A stretch of DNA of 64,000 nucleotides. Source: Rubripirellula lacrimiformis (GTDB lineage Bacteria; Planctomycetota; Planctomycetia; Pirellulales; Pirellulaceae). The stretch covers positions 8,432,001-8,496,000 of the forward strand of contig NZ_CP036525.1 of NCBI RefSeq assembly GCF_007741535.1, in the 5' to 3' direction. The notes below the pieces were generated by a model. It was given only the letters and a program-made list of their open reading frames with translations, was not told the origin of the DNA and ran no database searches. Shown piece after piece: positions 15,471 to 24,229 of the stretch (positions are counted from its first letter, which is position 1; each line of letters opens with the position of its first letter). The translations under genes were made by a program, and so were the position numbers.

Positions 15471-15545
15471 CGGGGAACTTGTTTCGCACCCATTACAGCG
15501 GGTGATGACAGGGTTTTTTGGCTTATTATCACCGGTTGGTGCCGA
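15471..15545 (-). other. attC-like palindrome at the end of repeat copy 2
   Basis: Same structure as 12107-12180: AAC at 15476-15478, GTT at 15535-15537, outer arms GCACC / GGTGC and inner arms CGGGTGAT / ATCACCGG around a T-rich loop. It lies about 25 nt after the last late phage gene and could also act as the late-operon transcription stop. Confidence 0.45.
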
Positions 15546-15909
15546 TGGGCTTCACGGCCGGGACCTTACTATGGCCGGTCCAGACGGGGGATGCAATCGC
15601 GATACGATAGCATTTGGGTAAGTCGACCCGTTTCGTGCATTTTCCGAAGTTTTGTGGGCCGGACGGTTGCAGCACCGCCGGGGTTGCCGGCGGTCTTGCC
15701 GGATTCCATTAAATTGAACATGCCGCTGTTGACCGACACACTTCCGACACGGTTTTGATCCAGGTACGAGAGACTGCCGACCAGCTGCACGGCGACGCTG
15801 CCGGCATCGATCTTGGCCACCGACCTGGTTAGCCAGTCCGGATCGGCGATCACCATGTCGTGGTCCCGTCAACCGAAGTACTTCACGCCGGCGGGCGTGT
15901 CCCGCAGTG
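15476..15909. repeat. 434-bp direct repeat, copy 2 (true phage late end)
   Basis: Partner of 12112-12545. This copy is continuous with the late operon: it covers the attC-like palindrome, the complete 95-aa gene and the last codons of the zinc-motif gene. Its left border is exactly the AAC of the DUF4279 cassette border. Confidence 0.85.
15569..15856 (-). CDS. Last late phage gene (95 aa), unknown function
   Basis: 95 residues (MVIADPDWLTRSVAKIDAGS...), no cysteine and no transmembrane segment. A Gly/Asn-rich middle (NSGMFNLMESGKTAGNPGGA) is followed by a basic end. ATG at 15856, 12 nt after the stop of the zinc-motif gene. Near-identical copy at 12206-12493. Position at the end of the tail-tip genes suggests a minor virion or accessory protein. 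Confidence 0.55.
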   Translation of the reverse strand: MVIADPDWLTRSVAKIDAGSVAVQLVGSLSYLDQNRVGSVSVNSGMFNLMESGKTAGNPGGAATVRPTKLRKMHETGRLTQMLSYRDCIPRLDRP

Positions 15910-16180
15910 TGACGCTGTTCGTTGAAGGCATCGGGGCGAACAGCGGTTCGGCGGCCAGGCAACCGCCACCGTCCAACAGATGCTTGTCGTGTCGGCATGG
16001 TCCGGACGGTTGCAGATCGCAGCCGTGGCCGGAGCGACACTTGACCCAGTGGCCACATCGATTGGTCGCACAGATCGGCCGAGTTTGTGACAAGTGGATC
16101 GCCGATGGTCGGCATACGGGGCAGCGGCCCGATGCGCTCGAGATCGTTCGCCGGCAACGGATGCAAGAGAAGTCGGTCAC
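15869..16180 (-). CDS. Zinc-ribbon-like phage late protein
   Basis: 103 residues from a GTG at 16180 that overlaps the stop of the upstream tail gene (GTGA). Two C-x2-C pairs near the start (SCIRCRRTISSASGRCPVC) and further Cys/His pairs (CGHWVKCRSGHGC, CRHDK) indicate zinc binding. The end, RDTPAGVKYFG, is shared with the remnant at 12506. Probably a small tail-associated or regulatory late protein. Confidence 0.55.
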   Translation of the reverse strand: MTDFSCIRCRRTISSASGRCPVCRPSAIHLSQTRPICATNRCGHWVKCRSGHGCDLQPSGPCRHDKHLLDGGGCLAAEPLFAPMPSTNSVTLRDTPAGVKYFG

Positions 16181-17577
16181 GGGTGCGGGATCCCGGTTAG
16201 AGTTTCGGCGGCGATCGTCAGCGAAATGCCGGCTGTACTGTGAGTCTCTTTCGTTCCATCGCCGATCATTCTCCACACGCCAGGTGACACTTCGACCATG
16301 TCGACTGAATACGACGTGACTCGGTCAAACGATACTGGGTCGATGACATCCGCTGACCCGAACGATACCGTTGGTGGTGCACCCGACCATCGCGGAACTG
16401 TCTTCTCGAACCACACGGTCACAGTGCCCAACCCGACCCCATCGTAGTTCGCGACTAAGTTCGCCTTTCCGGTGTCTGTCCGGTAGGGCAGCGTCACCGG
16501 GTAGTCAGGCCCCTGCAGAATTTGCATCTGCAACAATGCCCGCACCTTCCAGAGGCACGGGTCATCAGTCGCCATGACTGTCGCACCTGCACTGTAACCG
16601 ATGCCCGTCGGGTAAAGAAACGTGTCATCTGCGACCCTATCAAAGACGGGTGACGGCCCAGGCTCGAAGTTGAATGCGTGATACGATTCAACGTAGGACA
16701 TATCTTCGTGGTTGGGGGGCACGGGTCCGTAGATCTCGCTCGGCCACACGGGCTGCTGGGCTCTAGTCCAGCTGGAAGCACATTCTTGGAATAGCCTTTG
16801 ATGCGGCGTCGTGCTGCTAAATGTGAAGCCCGTGATTCCTATTGAACTCTCAGCCCACCTCGGCGTCGCGTAGCTGGGCCAGGTGACGGGGCATACGGTG
16901 GGGCTGTCGCAGGTCGGGTTCTTGCCGGCCTGGGGATCGCAATAGTATTCCTCTTCGTCGCCGGCGATCGCTTCGACCAGCGTTTTGTACCCGGTGACGT
17001 TGACGGATAGGTCGGATTCCGATCCCGACCATCCGGTCACCATTTTGACGCCGACACGCAGCGGCCCAAGTTCGGCCAGGTCGGTGCCGTCGAAACCGAT
17101 CGGGAACCCGGTCTCGATATGCCATGGTTCCGTTCCGCCGATGTCTTCGATGCGACGTTCAAAAGTGCCCGACACCGCACGCATCACGATCCGGTCGAAT
17201 ACCAAGCGTTGGCCGTCGGGATAGGTGACACCGGTTTCCAGGTCGCTGATTGTGTCCCGTGCCCAGTACCCGACGGTGGGCACGTAGGTGATCGATTGGG
17301 CATCGTAATCGAACGCAAACTCTTTGAGTTTGTGCGTCCACGTCATCACCGGCGTATCGGTGGCATCGATCAGTTGGAACGCAAGTTCATAAACGGCGGG
17401 GACCTGGCCGTCGAACGTGACATCGATCTCGATCGCATAGTCGCCGGCGGCGGGAAGTACTTTGCCGACGACCCGGTAGCCGCCGATCGTCGAAACGCCC
17501 TCGGCCTCGCTGTCCAGGACATTGGCGATCGCGAACAGTTCGCAACCCTGGCAGCATCGTGATGCTCGATCGCCCAT
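16177..17577 (-). CDS. Tail-tip or minor tail protein
   Basis: 466 residues with an N-terminal cysteine group (SRCCQGCELF) and long stretches of beta pattern with many W, Y and G (VGYWARDTISDLETGVTYPD, WHIETGFPIGFDGTDLAELG). No enzyme motif is visible. It follows the hub-like gene and the 105-aa gene in a tight - strand run, at the place where phages encode tail-tip and minor tail proteins. Assigned by context and composition; exact role unknown. Confidence 0.5.
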   Translation of the reverse strand: MGDRASRCCQGCELFAIANVLDSEAEGVSTIGGYRVVGKVLPAAGDYAIEIDVTFDGQVPAVYELAFQLIDATDTPVMTWTHKLKEFAFDYDAQSITYVPTVGYWARDTISDLETGVTYPDGQRLVFDRIVMRAVSGTFERRIEDIGGTEPWHIETGFPIGFDGTDLAELGPLRVGVKMVTGWSGSESDLSVNVTGYKTLVEAIAGDEEEYYCDPQAGKNPTCDSPTVCPVTWPSYATPRWAESSIGITGFTFSSTTPHQRLFQECASSWTRAQQPVWPSEIYGPVPPNHEDMSYVESYHAFNFEPGPSPVFDRVADDTFLYPTGIGYSAGATVMATDDPCLWKVRALLQMQILQGPDYPVTLPYRTDTGKANLVANYDGVGLGTVTVWFEKTVPRWSGAPPTVSFGSADVIDPVSFDRVTSYSVDMVEVSPGVWRMIGDGTKETHSTAGISLTIAAETLTGIPHP

Positions 17578-17583
17578 GGTGGT

Positions 17584-17901
17584 TTACTCGCAGAACCAGG
17601 AAACGATGGTCCATTTCAGATCGGGCCGTTGACCGATCACGATGTCTTCGCCGATCGGCATCGCTTCGTTGGATTTGTTGAACACGTCCACCACTTCGCC
17701 GGTGCTGATCAGATCCTCGGTGTTGGCGTTGACCTCGATCGAGTCCACAATCTCGGCCTGGAACGTGGTGCAGCGTCGTTTGCGGGGTTCGCCACCACCG
17801 GCCGGTGTGACGACCGAGGCGGGCGTGGTCGTCTTGCTGACCGCATCGACGATCCGGGTGTAGGGTGCGAGCGATGGGTTGGGTGAATTGCGTCTGGTCA
17901 T
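17584..17901 (-). CDS. Small phage tail-region protein (105 aa)
   Basis: 105 residues (MTRRNSPNPSLAPYTRIVDA...). A disordered N-terminus is followed by a strand-rich part (TFQAEIVDSIEVNANTEDL, GEDIVIGQRPDLKWTIVSW). Its ATG overlaps the stop of the hub-like gene by ATGA. No family is recognised; a minor tail or tail-assembly role is inferred from position. Confidence 0.45.
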   Translation of the reverse strand: MTRRNSPNPSLAPYTRIVDAVSKTTTPASVVTPAGGGEPRKRRCTTFQAEIVDSIEVNANTEDLISTGEVVDVFNKSNEAMPIGEDIVIGQRPDLKWTIVSWFCE

Positions 17902-20045
17902 GATGGATCCGCCAACAATCGAATGATGTCCACCGTCGTGCCGGCGGCCGTGATGGTCAGCCGCGCGGCGTCCGGCAGCTGGTTGTCTTGGGCGATTGGG
18001 GCGTCAATTTTGATCTGCAGCACCGTGCTGCTGGTTTGCTGGCCATCGACACCGGCGATCACGTCACCCACCCACACGCCATCGATCAGGCGGGACGTGG
18101 TCAGTTCGACCCGCTTGGTACCCGTCACCTGCGACTTGGCGGCCAGGATGCACAACGCACGCAGGACCTCGGTCGGATCGCGCAAGACGCCACCGTCGGA
18201 GGTTAGCTTATCGCCGGCGGAATCGAGACCAACAACGGTGGCGGCGGCGATGTGCACGTGCGTCGTCGATGGATGTTCGACCCGGATCACGCGGCGTCGG
18301 ACGATGTCCAGGTCGCCCAGGTCGGCGTCGGTCGGCATCGCGTAGAACGGACGACGATCGCCCATGATGGCAGTGGTGACGATGATGTCCGAATACCCGT
18401 ATCCGCCGAAAGACGCCTGCCGGACGTCGGCAGGGTTGCCCACGAAGCCAGGTCCGGCGATCGCGTGGGGCGGGCCGCCGGCAATGGACAAGCGGAACCC
18501 GGCGCCTTCCCGGTTGTCGGGGTCGCCGGACACGGTGTGGTTGATGCCGGCGGACTTGGCGGCCGAGCCGCTGGACAGGACGCCAAGCTTTTCGAGAGGT
18601 TCGAAGGTGGCGTCCGGACGCTGGATCATGAACTCGATCGACCGAAACCGTTTCCCCGCCGATTCATCGACGGTCGTCGGGTCGCCTTCGTAGTCGACGC
18701 CTTCGTAAAGGTGCAGCGATTCGAGCAGCTGGATCGTGCGGACGTTGGGCTGGTGATCGGTTTTCGTGCCTTCGGAGTCTTCGTCCTGGATGAACACACG
18801 GTCGCTGGTGTCGGCGTTGCCGTCCCAATCATCGGGCAGTTTCAGGGACCGAAAGACATCGTTGTAGGTTGACTTTTCGCGGACGCGTTCGTTGGCGGTC
18901 CGCTGTTCGTACTGTTTCAGGTCCGTCCATCCGGATTCTAGCCGTGCACCGTCGCTGTATGCGTCTTCGTCGGTCGATTCCCATCCCTTTTCGAGGTCGT
19001 CATAGGTCAACGTGCAGATGCCGATCTCGCGGGGGCCCTCGACAATGATCTGGTTGACGAGGGACGCGGCATCGGATGTGACATCGATGATGGTCAGCGG
19101 ATCGGCCGCACCGGTGATGGTGTGGGTGCGTGGATTGGCGGGCAGGTTGCCAACGCCCTGCAGATCGATTGCCACGTCGGTGCGTGTGACGGGGGTGATC
19201 TGCAAGTCGGTGATGGTTGGGGTTTCGCCGCTGCCGATCGTGGGGCGAATGGTCCAGCCTAGCAATCGATCGGCCGACAATACTTCGGATAGCAGATCGA
19301 AGACGGTCCGGTTGTCGGTTTCGATGCGTGGGGCGTCCCAATCGGGGACGGCGGTCAGGGAGCCGACGGACCACGGCAGCAGGGTCCCATCACCGTTGGG
19401 TTGGGGCAGATGGTAGGCGGCCAGGTGCCCGACGATGTCGCGGCTGGACCATGTATCGACATCGTCGCTGCGGACCGGGGCGAATGTGTCGGCATCGCCC
19501 AGGGTGCTGCGATTGCCGGCCAGGGTGTCGTTGAAGATCGATCCGGTTGGGAATCGTTTGGGATCGTTGGCGGTGTCCGGGGCGCCGCCTTCGCCAGGCG
19601 TGATGCCACCGTCGACGATCGACGATCGAACCAGCGACAATTGCAACGCCCGTTCCAGGCCAAAGCAGGGGATCGTTTGGGTGCCGGCGGCGGGGATGCC
19701 ATCGCGGGCACCGCGGATGGGTGTGGTGACGGGTGGATCGGATGAACCGAGCCACCATCGGCTGTGGGGCGTTCCGTCGATGACGATCCACCAATGGACC
19801 AGAACGTAGAACCCCCAGTCGGTGATCACCGGATAATCGACGTACTGGGGTGAACCGGGGATCGAAACGCGTCCGTATTGGTAGTGCAGGGTGGCGGTGG
19901 GCAGATCCGGAGCCAGCGAGTCGACGGTTTGGGTGGCGATCAGATCGGGACGCAGGACGAACGGATCCGACCAATTCGATTTGACCCACACGGCCTGCGC
20001 GGGCGTCTCGATGATTCGCGGCAATGCGGTCAGGTCGATGTTCAT
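17898..20045 (-). CDS. Tail hub / baseplate-like protein
   Basis: 715 residues, the largest tail-end protein after the tape measure. N-terminal part beta-rich with a HWWIVIDGTPHSRWWLGSS segment; middle with RTVFDLLSEVLSADRLLGW, the sort of helix found in phage hub proteins that use a gp27-like fold; C-terminal part with a KRVELTTSRLIDGVWVGDVI segment typical of late-control/hub domains. It sits just after the tape measure and one small gene, where siphovirus tail hubs occur. Confidence 0.55.
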   Translation of the reverse strand: MNIDLTALPRIIETPAQAVWVKSNWSDPFVLRPDLIATQTVDSLAPDLPTATLHYQYGRVSIPGSPQYVDYPVITDWGFYVLVHWWIVIDGTPHSRWWLGSSDPPVTTPIRGARDGIPAAGTQTIPCFGLERALQLSLVRSSIVDGGITPGEGGAPDTANDPKRFPTGSIFNDTLAGNRSTLGDADTFAPVRSDDVDTWSSRDIVGHLAAYHLPQPNGDGTLLPWSVGSLTAVPDWDAPRIETDNRTVFDLLSEVLSADRLLGWTIRPTIGSGETPTITDLQITPVTRTDVAIDLQGVGNLPANPRTHTITGAADPLTIIDVTSDAASLVNQIIVEGPREIGICTLTYDDLEKGWESTDEDAYSDGARLESGWTDLKQYEQRTANERVREKSTYNDVFRSLKLPDDWDGNADTSDRVFIQDEDSEGTKTDHQPNVRTIQLLESLHLYEGVDYEGDPTTVDESAGKRFRSIEFMIQRPDATFEPLEKLGVLSSGSAAKSAGINHTVSGDPDNREGAGFRLSIAGGPPHAIAGPGFVGNPADVRQASFGGYGYSDIIVTTAIMGDRRPFYAMPTDADLGDLDIVRRRVIRVEHPSTTHVHIAAATVVGLDSAGDKLTSDGGVLRDPTEVLRALCILAAKSQVTGTKRVELTTSRLIDGVWVGDVIAGVDGQQTSSTVLQIKIDAPIAQDNQLPDAARLTITAAGTTVDIIRLLADPS

Positions 20046-20054
20046 GGGGGAACG

Positions 20055-20474
20055 CTAGTAGGCCGGTTGGGCGTTGATCGTGATTTTGGCGACGATTCGG
20101 CAGGCAGGGTTGTAGATGCGGGCTAGGCCGTGGCGAGACGTCATCACGTAGGGGATCTTGTCCGCCACTTCGATCGCGATGTCCAGGATCGCGAACCGCA
20201 ATTGATAGGGCGGCATCAGGTATTGGATGTTGCCATCGATCAGCGTGGCGATGTTACCCTCTCGGGCGATCAGGTCCCGTTTGATCAGGTCCAGGTTTGC
20301 GGCGTGGTCGTATCGTCGCACGTTGATGACGGACGGCTCGGCGCGTCCGGACAGCAGTTGCAGCCCGACGTGTGGGGACGTCGGCGTGCGATACGCTTTG
20401 ACCTCTTTGTGCGGCAGGTTGATCACGCCTTGGACGGTATCGAACGTGAATCCGTCGAGTGTGAAATCGCTCAT
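20055..20474 (-). CDS. Distal tail-region protein (139 aa)
   Basis: 139 residues (MSDFTLDGFTFDTVQGVINL...). ATG overlaps the tape-measure stop by ATGA. It is strand-rich without disorder, as expected for a compact virion protein. The place between tape measure and hub is that of distal tail or tail-tip adaptor proteins. No motif gives a firmer call. Confidence 0.5.
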   Translation of the reverse strand: MSDFTLDGFTFDTVQGVINLPHKEVKAYRTPTSPHVGLQLLSGRAEPSVINVRRYDHAANLDLIKRDLIAREGNIATLIDGNIQYLMPPYQLRFAILDIAIEVADKIPYVMTSRHGLARIYNPACRIVAKITINAQPAY

Positions 20475-22981
20475 CGGGGGGCCCTCGCGTCGGAAGCGGC
20501 AACGGCGGCGCGTTGGATCGCCGATGGATCTTTGGCCGTGGGCCGTGGTCGTGTGTTGTCAGCCGTCACTTGGGCGACTTCGTTCTGTTTGTCCAACCGG
20601 TCGCGGACTTCGCGATTGACTCGCAAATTGTCTTCGGCCAGTTGGTTCGCACGTCGTTGCTGTTCCAGGATCTCGCGATTGGTTTGATCACGCTCGGATG
20701 CAGGTTCGGATTCGGTGGCCGTGGCGATTTGCGGCGGCGTGATCGCATCGGCCGGGACGATCTGGGACGCGTCTTCGGCGTTGGCTCGTTCCCATTCTTC
20801 CGCCTGGGATCTCAATGACTGCATGTCAAACCCAGCAGGGACCTGGTCGACGGATTCGGCGGCAACCGCCGAATCGGGATCCTCGATCAGGGTTCGTTGC
20901 CGCGCCTCGCGTTCGCCAAACATATCCATGAAGTCGACGACGTTGGCCAGCACGCCCATTCGCCCCGTCTTGGATGCGGCCTCGTCGATTTCGGTGGTCG
21001 CTTGTTGTTGTTTCTCGGGCGTGATCGTCGACGGATCGACGAATTCGCCGGTTTGGGTCTGCAGATAGGTTTGGGTTTCGCCGGGCGTCAGTAGCGGTTG
21101 CTCGGCATTGCGTTGGTGATTGTCCAGTCGCGTCGACCCGTAGTTCAGCGCGGCGAACTTGCGGCGTTCTTCCTCGGTGAACGTTTCGTTGGCCATCGCG
21201 TCCGAGGCGTCTGATGCCAGGGATCGGTATTGGCCCGTTCCGAACACACCATCCGACACTGCCGATGCGGTGTTGGCGACGCCTTGCATGGCACCTTTCG
21301 ATTCGGCGACCAGGGCGGAATCGCCGCGTGCATAGCTTTCGGCTCGTACGGTGGAACGTGTCGTCTGGCGATTGGCTTCGCCGACTGATTCGGCCTTTTC
21401 CAACTCGATCTCGGCTCGGTTGTCGGCCGCCTGCTTCCGCCGCAGCGCGGCCAAACGTGGGTCGGCATCGGCGATGGCTCGTTTGCGATTGACCGGTGCT
21501 GCTTCGGTACCGGAATCGTCGCGGGCCTGGCGGATCACGACGCGCCGTTGTTCGATCGTTTCCAGCGATGTCGCCATCGCGTTGTAGGCTTCGTTGAGTT
21601 CCTTTGAATCGCCCAGGAAGTTGCGACGCGATTCCTCGGGCATGTCCATCAGCTGGCGGACGGCTTCTATCAGTCCTTTTCCGGCTAGGGATTCGCGGCC
21701 CTCGCTGGTTTCGATCGTGCGTCGATCCAGCTTGGTTTGGTCGAACTCGTTGACGGCGCGCGATGCTCGATCGACCCGCGTTTGGCGATCGGCAATCGTG
21801 GATTCGTCGGCGTCGTCGTCCTTTGCCCGTTGCAGCGATGTCTCGGCATCGGATTGACGTTCCTGCAGCGCTCGCAGTTTGCGTTGTTCATCGGCAACGC
21901 GTTGATCTTCGGCCTTTGTCTTTTCGGCAAGCATTTCGGGCGTCGTGGCCTCTTCGCCCTGGTCCAGCCCGACCTTGCCGGCGAATGCCGCGATGCGATC
22001 CGACGCGGTTTCGCCGGATTTGAATTTGTCGGCCAGAACGGCCAACGTCGCGAGGGTCTCGTCAGCGGTCGCGCCGGTGGGGGCTGCGGATGCGGCTGCC
22101 GATGGCAACGCGGATGCGATCTGTTCAAAGTTCAACCGGGACGTCTCGGCCGCGGCCAGGGTGGCGTTGATCGACTCTTCGCCAGTGATCGGGTCGTTTT
22201 CGAACAGTTTGGGAATCTGGCCGGCGACGGTCGACTGAGCGTCGATCCCCAGCACTTGCGAGTTCTCGGCGATGAAGTCGGCCGAGTCCAGGAAGTTGGA
22301 CGAGTCGGCATTGAAGATCAATTCGCGGGACTCTTGCCGCGTGATGCCGTGGGTTGCGGCCAATGAATCGGCTTGCCCGCGACGTTCATCGAATTCGGCC
22401 GCGTTGTCGCTGACCTGCAACAGACGCGCGTTACCGTCTTGGGTGCCCTCGAGCGAATTGACCGCGTCCTGCTGGGCCTGTTTCATGCTGTCGATCCGGC
22501 TGGTGACCAGACCAACGGCTTTTTGTACCCCCGCCCATCCCAGGGCAAACTGTCTCAGTTGCTGGACCGCTCCGGGTCCGAACGCCTCTTTGCCCTTGTC
22601 GCCGACCTTGCCGAGGTCGTCCGATGCGTTGCGGGCTACCTTGGCGGCCTCGTCATCGAATTCGCCCAGTTCGTCGATGATCTCCTGCATCGATCGACGA
22701 CCGGCCTTTCCGGTCTGTTGCAAGTACTTCTCGATTTGGGCAGCCTGCTTGCGTCCCTCGGGACCCTGTTTGCGGAGCTCCTTCAAGACGACGTTGTAGG
22801 ACTCGGCACCTTTGTTGGCTGCGGCTTCATTGGCGGCGGCAATCTGGCGTGATGAATCCTGCGACACCTTGGCGGTCGACTTGAACCCCTCCTCCTGCTT
22901 TTGCTGCTTCTGTTCGATCTTGTCGAACGTCGCCTCTAGATCACGCGCGTCGCCAGAGATTTCGATCGTCGTATCGGACAT
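20471..22981 (-). CDS. Tape measure protein
   Basis: 836 residues, nearly all helical and charged, with coiled-coil stretches (DLEATFDKIEQKQQKQEEGF at the start, ATTIDEAASKTGRMG late) and Ala/Glu/Gln-rich central blocks. A TMP-like core (FALGWAGVQKAVGLVTSRID) and a GATADETLATLAVLADKFKSG segment match phage tape measure proteins, which set tail length and help eject DNA. Gene order (tail tube, frameshifted chaperone, this gene) agrees. No transmembrane segments are obvious, unlike many tape measures. Confidence 0.8.
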   Translation of the reverse strand: MSDTTIEISGDARDLEATFDKIEQKQQKQEEGFKSTAKVSQDSSRQIAAANEAAANKGAESYNVVLKELRKQGPEGRKQAAQIEKYLQQTGKAGRRSMQEIIDELGEFDDEAAKVARNASDDLGKVGDKGKEAFGPGAVQQLRQFALGWAGVQKAVGLVTSRIDSMKQAQQDAVNSLEGTQDGNARLLQVSDNAAEFDERRGQADSLAATHGITRQESRELIFNADSSNFLDSADFIAENSQVLGIDAQSTVAGQIPKLFENDPITGEESINATLAAAETSRLNFEQIASALPSAAASAAPTGATADETLATLAVLADKFKSGETASDRIAAFAGKVGLDQGEEATTPEMLAEKTKAEDQRVADEQRKLRALQERQSDAETSLQRAKDDDADESTIADRQTRVDRASRAVNEFDQTKLDRRTIETSEGRESLAGKGLIEAVRQLMDMPEESRRNFLGDSKELNEAYNAMATSLETIEQRRVVIRQARDDSGTEAAPVNRKRAIADADPRLAALRRKQAADNRAEIELEKAESVGEANRQTTRSTVRAESYARGDSALVAESKGAMQGVANTASAVSDGVFGTGQYRSLASDASDAMANETFTEEERRKFAALNYGSTRLDNHQRNAEQPLLTPGETQTYLQTQTGEFVDPSTITPEKQQQATTEIDEAASKTGRMGVLANVVDFMDMFGEREARQRTLIEDPDSAVAAESVDQVPAGFDMQSLRSQAEEWERANAEDASQIVPADAITPPQIATATESEPASERDQTNREILEQQRRANQLAEDNLRVNREVRDRLDKQNEVAQVTADNTRPRPTAKDPSAIQRAAVAASDARAPR

Positions 22982-23047
22982 GGCGGGATAGGCTCGCTGG
23001 ATTAGATGCCGGGGGATCGAAAGTCGCCGGGGCTTTCGGCGATGGCG

Positions 23048-23196
23048 CTAGTCATCGAAGCCAACGCCCCACGCCCACAGGTCGGTCAGTGTTGGGGCGT
23101 AACCGTTTTCGCGTCCTGCGTTGATGGATCGGCACCATCGCAGGAAGTCCCACCATCGGCGATCAAGCCCGCCGCTAGCGTGGCAGCTTTTTTTTT
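23048..23196 (-). other. Programmed -1 frameshift site and extension
   Basis: A run of nine adenines on the - strand (23196-23188) encodes Ile-Lys-Lys-Lys near residue 240 of the upstream tail gene. Slipping back one base (A-AAA-AAA heptamer) opens a frame to 23048 with a protein-like end (LDRRWWDFLRWCRSIN, PTLTDLWAWGVGFDD); the zero frame stops at 23086 with a less convincing tail. A CGGCG / CGCCG hairpin lies just downstream. Phage tail chaperones before the tape measure commonly use such a shift. Confidence 0.65.
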
Positions 23197-23907
23197 GATC
23201 CACGCCTCTTTCGTTGCATCGTCTTTCAATGTCGCGATGATCGCGGAGCGGACGGTCTGGTCGTACACGCCACAGATCTCGACCTCGTCGGCCGACACGC
23301 GGTAGTTGGCCGTGATGGCAGCAATCGCCAGTTCGTTGATCTCGGGATAGTTGAAATAGACCGGGGCACCTGGTTCGACATCGGCCGTGCGAACGGCAGT
23401 CTCGGATGCGTCGATGTACCCGCACAACAGGTTCCACAGTCGACGGTACCGAACGATGACGTCCTTTGGCACCCATTCGCCGCTCTCGTTGCGTCCCAAC
23501 GTTTGGGGTAGCGCCACGGACCACAGCAACCGCTCGGCCACGTCGGACCACTGGCGAGCGATCGGAACGTGGATCCGCGATCCATCGGCCAGCGTGATGT
23601 CTTGGCCATGCAGCAGATTGGATCGCCGCAGCGCCGCCAATTTCGGTGGACGATCCTTGGCATACCCGATCCAGACGCGATCGTCGCCGACGCGTCGGAC
23701 CCAAGTTTGGTTCTGCGGATCGTACTTGATCGACTTGGTGGTCGACTTGTCGGCCACGATCCAGCCGTGTTTGCCGCTGGGGCTGTTGCCCTCGCGTGCG
23801 GGGATCTGCAGGATTGGGCCATCGATCGCGTAGTCGATTCCCGCCTCGGCGACTTCCGCGGGGCCGAAGTGGTTGTCCGGATGTTCGACGAAGTAGAGGA
23901 AGTTCAC
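23086..23907 (-). CDS. Tail assembly chaperone (G/GT-like), zero-frame product
   Basis: 273 residues in the zero frame, about 286 when the -1 shift at the A9 run is used. N-terminus NFLYFVEHPDNHFGPAEVAE; middle WVRRVGDDRVWIGYAKDRPP; then a helical domain (VAERLLWSVALPQTLGR, RYRRLWNLLCGYIDAS). No clear enzyme motif. Its place directly before the tape measure, plus the slippery run, points to the lambda G/GT-type chaperone that coats the tape measure during tail assembly. It is longer than lambda G (about 140 aa), so an extra N-terminal domain is present. Confidence 0.55.
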   Translation of the reverse strand: MNFLYFVEHPDNHFGPAEVAEAGIDYAIDGPILQIPAREGNSPSGKHGWIVADKSTTKSIKYDPQNQTWVRRVGDDRVWIGYAKDRPPKLAALRRSNLLHGQDITLADGSRIHVPIARQWSDVAERLLWSVALPQTLGRNESGEWVPKDVIVRYRRLWNLLCGYIDASETAVRTADVEPGAPVYFNYPEINELAIAAITANYRVSADEVEICGVYDQTVRSAIIATLKDDATKEAWIKKKAATLAAGLIADGGTSCDGADPSTQDAKTVTPQH

Positions 23908-24182
23908 GATTTGGGCGACTCTGGATCAGCTTTGGTCGGGGTGGCTTTGCCGATCACGCCACGAATCGCGTCGGCTTTGTCTTTTCGTTTGCCGTTGTAG
24001 ATCGCTTCGATTTGCCCGCACGCATCCGGGCCGATCAACGTCGCGGTCTGCTGGGCACCGACAATCCCGACACCGCAGACTCGCGTGATGATCTGGGCGG
24101 CTGACGGATCGGCCGGCTTTGCGGGAGCGGGCGATTTCGCGGGCGGATTGTCGGCGGTTTTGTCGGCGGTCGTTTTGGCCAT
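23904..24182 (-). CDS. Small tail-region protein (92 aa)
   Basis: 92 residues: a Lys/Pro/Ala-rich N-terminus (MAKTTADKTADNPPAKSPAP) followed by a compact helical part with two cysteines (TRVCGVGIVGAQQTATLIGP, then ACGQIEAIYNGKRKDKADAI). Its stop overlaps the chaperone ATG by ATGA. It lies between the tail tube and chaperone genes. The role is unknown; a chaperone partner is possible. Confidence 0.5.
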   Translation of the reverse strand: MAKTTADKTADNPPAKSPAPAKPADPSAAQIITRVCGVGIVGAQQTATLIGPDACGQIEAIYNGKRKDKADAIRGVIGKATPTKADPESPKS

Positions 24183-24229
24183 GGGTCTCTGCGTGTTGAC
24201 GGAAGTGGAATCAGCGACTCGGGTGACGT

